This document shows positions 60,145 to 64,000 of a DNA stretch of 64,000 bases, piece by piece. Origin of the DNA: Dyella tabacisoli (GTDB lineage Bacteria; Pseudomonadota; Gammaproteobacteria; Xanthomonadales; Rhodanobacteraceae); NCBI RefSeq assembly GCF_003350925.1, contig NZ_KZ857176.1, positions 186,001-250,000 of the forward strand, in the 5' to 3' direction. The stretch's first letter is position 1, and the number at the start of each line of letters is the position of its first letter. The position numbers and the translations under genes were made by a program. Below the pieces are notes generated by a model, which saw only the letters and a program-made list of their open reading frames with translations, was not told the DNA's origin and did no database searches.

Positions 60145-62805
60145 ATGACCACGTCGCCCGCAGCTATCGCTTTACCGCCCTTGCCGCGCTTGCCGACGGT
60201 AGTGCCGCGATCGGGCGTGTCCAGTGATGCACGGCGTGCATTGCGCCAACTGCTGGGCGATGTGGATCGCGCCTTGGCTACCGCTTTTCGCGACGGCGTG
60301 GATGCCAGTGCACTGGCGCAGCGTCGCAGCGAATCGGTGCAGCGCATCGTGGTGCACGTATGGACGGCTTGTCTCGGCGAGGTGAATGAGGCGGCGTTGT
60401 TTGCAGTCGGCGGTTTCGGTCGAGGGTTGTTGTTTCCGCATTCGGACGTGGATCTGCTGGCGCTGGTTGAACACGCCGAGCCGGCTCGATTGCGTGCGCT
60501 GGAGCAATGCTTCGCCACCCTGTGGGATGTGGGCCTGAAAGTCGGTCATGCCGTGCGCGACCCTGTGCAATGCCGTGCCCTGGCGGCGCAGGATGTCAGC
60601 GTATTTACCAGTCTGCTCGATGCGCGTCGCCTGGTGGGTGATCCGGTTTTGGACGATCGTTTGCGCGCCATCGTCGATGATCCGGCGCTGTGGCCGCCGC
60701 GCGAGTATCTGGCCGCACGGTTGGCCGAGCGCAATACGCGCCATGCACGCTATAACGACACCGCTTACAACCTGGAGCCCAATCTCAAGGACGGCCCCGG
60801 TGGTTTGCGCACGCTCGATGCGCTGCGCTGGCTAGGTCGCCGGGTAGCGCATGCGAACCATCGCGGCAACGATTTAAGTGGCATGGTGGTCGAAGGGCTG
60901 CTCGATCCGGCTGAACAAATCATGTTGGAGCAAGCCGAGCGTACGCTGTGGCGTTATCGCTTTGCGCTGCATCTGGAGGCGGGTCGGGCTGAGGAGCGTT
61001 TATTATTCGACTATCAGCGCGCCTTGGCCGTGCGGTTGGGCTTTGAAGACGAACACGAGAAAAATCTCGGCGTCGAGCAGTTTATGCAGGGCTATTACCG
61101 CGCCGCCAGTCAGGTCGAGCGGTTAGGTGTGCAAATCGCCGAGCGTTTCGTGGAAATGCTTGAGCCGCCCAGCGAGCCGCAGCCGGTGGGCGATGATTTC
61201 GTACGCTACGGCACGCGCCTGGCGATCCGCGACCCTGACCTGTTCGTGCGTCGGCCTGCCGCCTTGGTCGAGCTGTTTATCTTGCGTCTGGGCGAGCCTG
61301 GCATCGTCGGTTTTACCGCCGACACCATGCGGCGCATGCATCAAGCCACTGCGTTGCTCGATAACGCGTTGGCTGACGACCCGCTGGCGCTTGCTGCTTT
61401 TCTGCGTTTGCTGCGCCTTGGCGCGCCCGCGGAAGAGGCCTTGTGGCGAATGAATCGCCATGGCTTGCTGGCGGCGATTTTGCCGGCGTTCGGCAAAGTG
61501 TTCGGCCGCATGCAATACGACCTGTTTCATGTCTACACGGTGGACGAACACACCTTGCGCGTATTGCACAACGTGGCCCGTTTCGCCACGCCGGCGGCGC
61601 GGCAGGATTTTCCGATCGCCTGCGAGATCTGGCCCACCCTGGAGAAACCCGAACTGCTCCTGCTCGCGGCGCTGTTTCATGACATTGCCAAGGGGCGCGG
61701 CGGCGATCATTCGGTCTTGGGCGAGGAAGACGCACGCGCGTTCTGTACGCGTCTGGGCCTGCCCACCGAAGACATCGAGCAAGTGACCTGGCTGGTGCGC
61801 TGGCATTTGCTGATGAGCACCACCGCCCAGCGCCAGGACATTACCGATCCAGAGGTCGTGCAGCGCTTTGCTGAGACGGTGGGTGATGGCGCGCGGCTCG
61901 ATCTGCTCTATTTACTGACGATAGCCGACATCATCGGCACCAGCCCAAAGCTGTGGAATGCCTGGAAAGACCGTTTGCTGGCGGACCTCTATACGGCTAC
62001 TCGCTATGCCTTGCGCAGCGAGGAGGATCTGCCTAGCGATGCGCCGACACGCGTGCGCGAATGTCGCGCGCAGGCGCTGCTGCTGCTTGAGGCCGAGGGC
62101 ATCGCCCCCGCCGCATGTTTGCGTGTATGGACTGATTTTCCCGAATCGAGCTTTCTGCGGCACCGGCCCGAGCAGATCGCGTGGCAGACCTCGGCCATTG
62201 TGCGTGCGCAGGGCGCTACGCCGCTGGTCGAGGTACATCCCCTGTCGGTGCGCGGCACTACCGAGTTGTTTGTCTATGTACCCGACCGCGATGGCCTGTT
62301 CGCCGCGGTTACCGCGATGCTCGACCGGCTGCATTTCTCCGTCATGGAGGCGCGCATTCTCAATTCGCGCAACGGCATGGCGCTGGATACTTTTCTATTG
62401 CTGGAATCGGACAGCCAGCAACCGGCCAGCCCGACCCATGCCGAGGAGCTGAAGCAGCGGTTGCATCGAGCATTGGCCCAGCCCGCCCACGTGCATCAAC
62501 TGACCAAGCGCAACGTGTCGCGGCATTTGAAGCACTTTCAGATGGCGCCGAGGATCGCCTTCAGCGCAGCCGGCGATCGCACCCGGCTCGCCTTGGTCTG
62601 CACCGATCGGCCTGGCTTGCTCGCTGCGGTAGCGCAAGCGATGGCGGAGGCCGGCGTCCGCGTGCACGATGCGCGAATTGCTACTTTCGGCGAGCGGGCT
62701 GAAGATTTTTTCCTGGTTACCGATCGTCATGACGCACCATTGCGCCCGGTTTTGCAGGAGCGCCTGCTGCACGCGCTCCTGCAAAGATTGCGGCCATCGG
62801 CATGA
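60145..62805 (+). CDS. glnD: Bifunctional PII uridylyltransferase/uridylyl-removing enzyme
   Basis: The 886-residue nitrogen sensor modifies PII proteins. It has an N-terminal nucleotidyltransferase domain with GGFGRGLLFPHSDVDLLAL (about residues 88-106) and a central HD domain with FHDIAKGRGGDHSVLG. Two C-terminal ACT domains that sense glutamine follow (TTELFVYVPDRDGLFAAVTA and LALVCTDRPGLLAAVAQAMA). It follows map by 118 bp. A tandem duplication lies in the leader. Confidence 0.96.
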   Translation: MTTSPAAIALPPLPRLPTVVPRSGVSSDARRALRQLLGDVDRALATAFRDGVDASALAQRRSESVQRIVVHVWTACLGEVNEAALFAVGGFGRGLLFPHSDVDLLALVEHAEPARLRALEQCFATLWDVGLKVGHAVRDPVQCRALAAQDVSVFTSLLDARRLVGDPVLDDRLRAIVDDPALWPPREYLAARLAERNTRHARYNDTAYNLEPNLKDGPGGLRTLDALRWLGRRVAHANHRGNDLSGMVVEGLLDPAEQIMLEQAERTLWRYRFALHLEAGRAEERLLFDYQRALAVRLGFEDEHEKNLGVEQFMQGYYRAASQVERLGVQIAERFVEMLEPPSEPQPVGDDFVRYGTRLAIRDPDLFVRRPAALVELFILRLGEPGIVGFTADTMRRMHQATALLDNALADDPLALAAFLRLLRLGAPAEEALWRMNRHGLLAAILPAFGKVFGRMQYDLFHVYTVDEHTLRVLHNVARFATPAARQDFPIACEIWPTLEKPELLLLAALFHDIAKGRGGDHSVLGEEDARAFCTRLGLPTEDIEQVTWLVRWHLLMSTTAQRQDITDPEVVQRFAETVGDGARLDLLYLLTIADIIGTSPKLWNAWKDRLLADLYTATRYALRSEEDLPSDAPTRVRECRAQALLLLEAEGIAPAACLRVWTDFPESSFLRHRPEQIAWQTSAIVRAQGATPLVEVHPLSVRGTTELFVYVPDRDGLFAAVTAMLDRLHFSVMEARILNSRNGMALDTFLLLESDSQQPASPTHAEELKQRLHRALAQPAHVHQLTKRNVSRHLKHFQMAPRIAFSAAGDRTRLALVCTDRPGLLAAVAQAMAEAGVRVHDARIATFGERAEDFFLVTDRHDAPLRPVLQERLLHALLQRLRPSA

Positions 62806-62837
62806 TGAACTGAATCCCGCCTGCTGCCGCAATGACA

Positions 62838-63395
62838 TCAGTGTTTGTCTTCTTTGCGGCCGGGGCCGTGCACCATACTTGCAAGCACGCCATCGCGGCG
62901 GATCAGGCCATGAAACAACGCCCCGGCCAGATGCAGCAGAAACACCGCGAACAACACAAAGGCCAAATAAGTGTGTGCCTGTCGCAAAAAGGCATACAGC
63001 GCCGGGCTGGCTGGAGCAATCGCCGGCAAATGCACCGCACCGAACATAACGATCGGATAATTGCCTGCCGACAGCATGGACCAGCCGATCAACGGCATGG
63101 CCAACATCAGCGCATACAGCAGCACCTGACTCGCCTTGGCCATCAGCCGCTGCCACAACGGCAGGTCGCTGGGCAGTGGCGGTGCGCGATGCGCTAAGCG
63201 ATTGGCCAGGCGGATCAGCACTAACAGCAGGATTGCGATGCCCAACGGACGATGCACCGCGATCAGTACCTCGTGCGCGCTGGAGATGCTGGCAACCATG
63301 CCGACGCCGATGAAGAGCATCGCGAGAATCATGGCAGCCATCAGCCAGTGCAGCAGCCGCGTGAACGCAGTGTAGTGCTCGGCAGGCGCGCTCAT
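62838..63395 (-). CDS. Cytochrome b561 family protein
   Basis: The 185-residue protein has four hydrophobic segments with haem-ligand histidines, e.g. FTRLLHWLMAAMILAM at the start, EVLIAVHRPLGIAILLL, and HTYLAFVLFAVFLLHLAGAL near the end. Members of this bacterial family pass electrons from quinol to periplasmic acceptors. The ATG overlaps the stop of the upstream catalase-related peroxidase gene (ATGA), so it may feed electrons to that enzyme. It converges on glnD with a 32-bp gap. Confidence 0.87.
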   Translation of the reverse strand: MSAPAEHYTAFTRLLHWLMAAMILAMLFIGVGMVASISSAHEVLIAVHRPLGIAILLLVLIRLANRLAHRAPPLPSDLPLWQRLMAKASQVLLYALMLAMPLIGWSMLSAGNYPIVMFGAVHLPAIAPASPALYAFLRQAHTYLAFVLFAVFLLHLAGALFHGLIRRDGVLASMVHGPGRKEDKH

Positions 63396-64000
63396 GGCCG
63401 GCCTCCTGCAGCAGCGGGAGGTATATGTGCGGCGGCTTCTTCACGAAGCCGGCGATTGAACGACTCCGAATACACCGAGCCACGCGCTGCCAGAATCGGG
63501 TCGTCGGAGGGCTCGATGCCTTTGGGCAGGATCAGCGGATTGAAGTTGATGTCGCGGCAAGGGCCGTCGGCCTGGGCTATATCGCGCTCGACAACCAGTG
63601 TGCCGACATGTGTCGTCGGCCGGTCGTCAGGCCATGGCCGGCTCGAATCGTTGATGGGGTCGCCTGGCTGAGCTTCGGTCACCATCAAATCGAAACGCAG
63701 CGGCCCTTGTTGCAGGCGTTGATGCAGATCGATCGACAGAAAATCCGCTGAAAGCCGGTCAAGTGCCTGCTTGTCCAGTGCGACTACCGGCGCCTGCGGT
63801 TTCATTATCCAGCGCACGTTATGGCTTGTGCCCTGCGCATCGATGAAGCGGAATGTGTTGACGCCGTTGAACGTGCTATTGGCAAAGCTATTGGTGATCG
63901 GCCAGTGCGCCATCGCTTCGCTGAAGCGTTTGAGCTCGGGGTGCGTGGCAGCGAAGGTTTGTTGCTTGGCGAGGTCTGGTTTGCCGGTGCTGGGGTCGCG
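63392..64000 (-). CDS. Catalase-related peroxidase, C-terminal part only
   Basis: The frame is open from the window edge at 64000 to the TGA at 63392 and gives about 202 residues. The segment FNGVNTFRFIDAQGTSHNVR is characteristic of catalase-like haem peroxidases (SrpA type), followed by LSIDLHQRLQQGPLRFDLMV and the INDSSRPWPDDRPTTHVGTL region. The N-terminal haem-pocket histidine would lie beyond the window. Such peroxidases are often encoded with a cytochrome b561, as here with a 4-bp overlap. It probably reduces hydrogen or organic peroxides in the periplasm. Confidence 0.85.
   Translation of the reverse strand, partial: RDPSTGKPDLAKQQTFAATHPELKRFSEAMAHWPITNSFANSTFNGVNTFRFIDAQGTSHNVRWIMKPQAPVVALDKQALDRLSADFLSIDLHQRLQQGPLRFDLMVTEAQPGDPINDSSRPWPDDRPTTHVGTLVVERDIAQADGPCRDINFNPLILPKGIEPSDDPILAARGSVYSESFNRRLREEAAAHIPPAAAGGRP

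Overview
The window reads as a contiguous piece of a GC-rich gammaproteobacterial chromosome. The most likely source is the Xanthomonadales (Lysobacterales), family Rhodanobacteraceae (Dyella, Frateuria or Rhodanobacter type). This rests on gene order and protein character: a spc/alpha ribosomal operon without rpmJ between secY and rpsM, an rpsB-tsf-pyrH-frr-uppS-cdsA-dxr-rseP-bamA-lpxD-fabZ-lpxA-lpxB-rnhB-dnaE-accA block without skp, a Stenotrophomonas-type peptide amidase and a class II DAHP synthase. The genus is not provable from sequence alone. No rRNA, tRNA, CRISPR array, insertion sequence, prophage or plasmid gene was seen.

Layout. 1-9110 (+): the 3' part of the S10 operon (tail of rpsQ), the spc operon (rplN to secY) and the alpha operon (rpsM to rplQ), closed by a strong intrinsic terminator. 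Several intergenic gaps inside this run are unusually long and highly structured. 9263-18700 is accessory: dsbB, a class II DAHP synthase, a subclass B3 metallo-beta-lactamase with an exported peptide-amidase-like enzyme upstream, a pair of membrane/periplasmic multihaem cytochromes c, a palindromic intergenic repeat, and a response regulator/histidine kinase/Mug-like DNA glycosylase operon with stop-start overlaps. 18851-29497: rng-yhdP-tldD-darP-pmbA (cell envelope and RNA/peptide maintenance), interrupted by a membrane fatty-acid-hydroxylase/sterol-desaturase family gene. 29642-30501: two tandem DUF4870 membrane proteins. 30602-38283 (-): ispA/xseB, tilS coupled to a NYN-domain gene, a secreted beta-propeller protein, a 14-TM drug exporter, a VOC protein and accA. 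38546-58906 (-): dnaE and, after a permease and a small ORF, the lipid A/outer-membrane/isoprenoid/translation block from rnhB to rpsB. 59262-64000: map-glnD (+), then convergent cytochrome b561 and a catalase-related peroxidase cut off by the window end.

How genes work together. The 44-59 kb block couples translation (S2, EF-Ts, RRF), UMP supply (PyrH), undecaprenyl carrier and phospholipid precursor synthesis (UppS, CdsA), the MEP pathway (Dxr), outer-membrane assembly (BamA, RseP), lipid A synthesis (LpxD, FabZ, LpxA, LpxB) and replication (RnhB, DnaE, with AccA nearby).

No obviously new defence or mobile system was found. The most distinctive signal is a recurring habit of short tandem duplication. 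There are GGGGAAC heptamer arrays starting next to the stop codons of dnaE and pyrH, 13-18 bp duplications right behind three adjacent genes (pmbA and both DUF4870 genes) and before glnD, and in-frame 15-bp repeats adding asparagine/histidine-rich pentapeptides to two core enzymes (Dxr and RNase G). Perfect hairpins also overlap the stop codons of rplR and lpxA.
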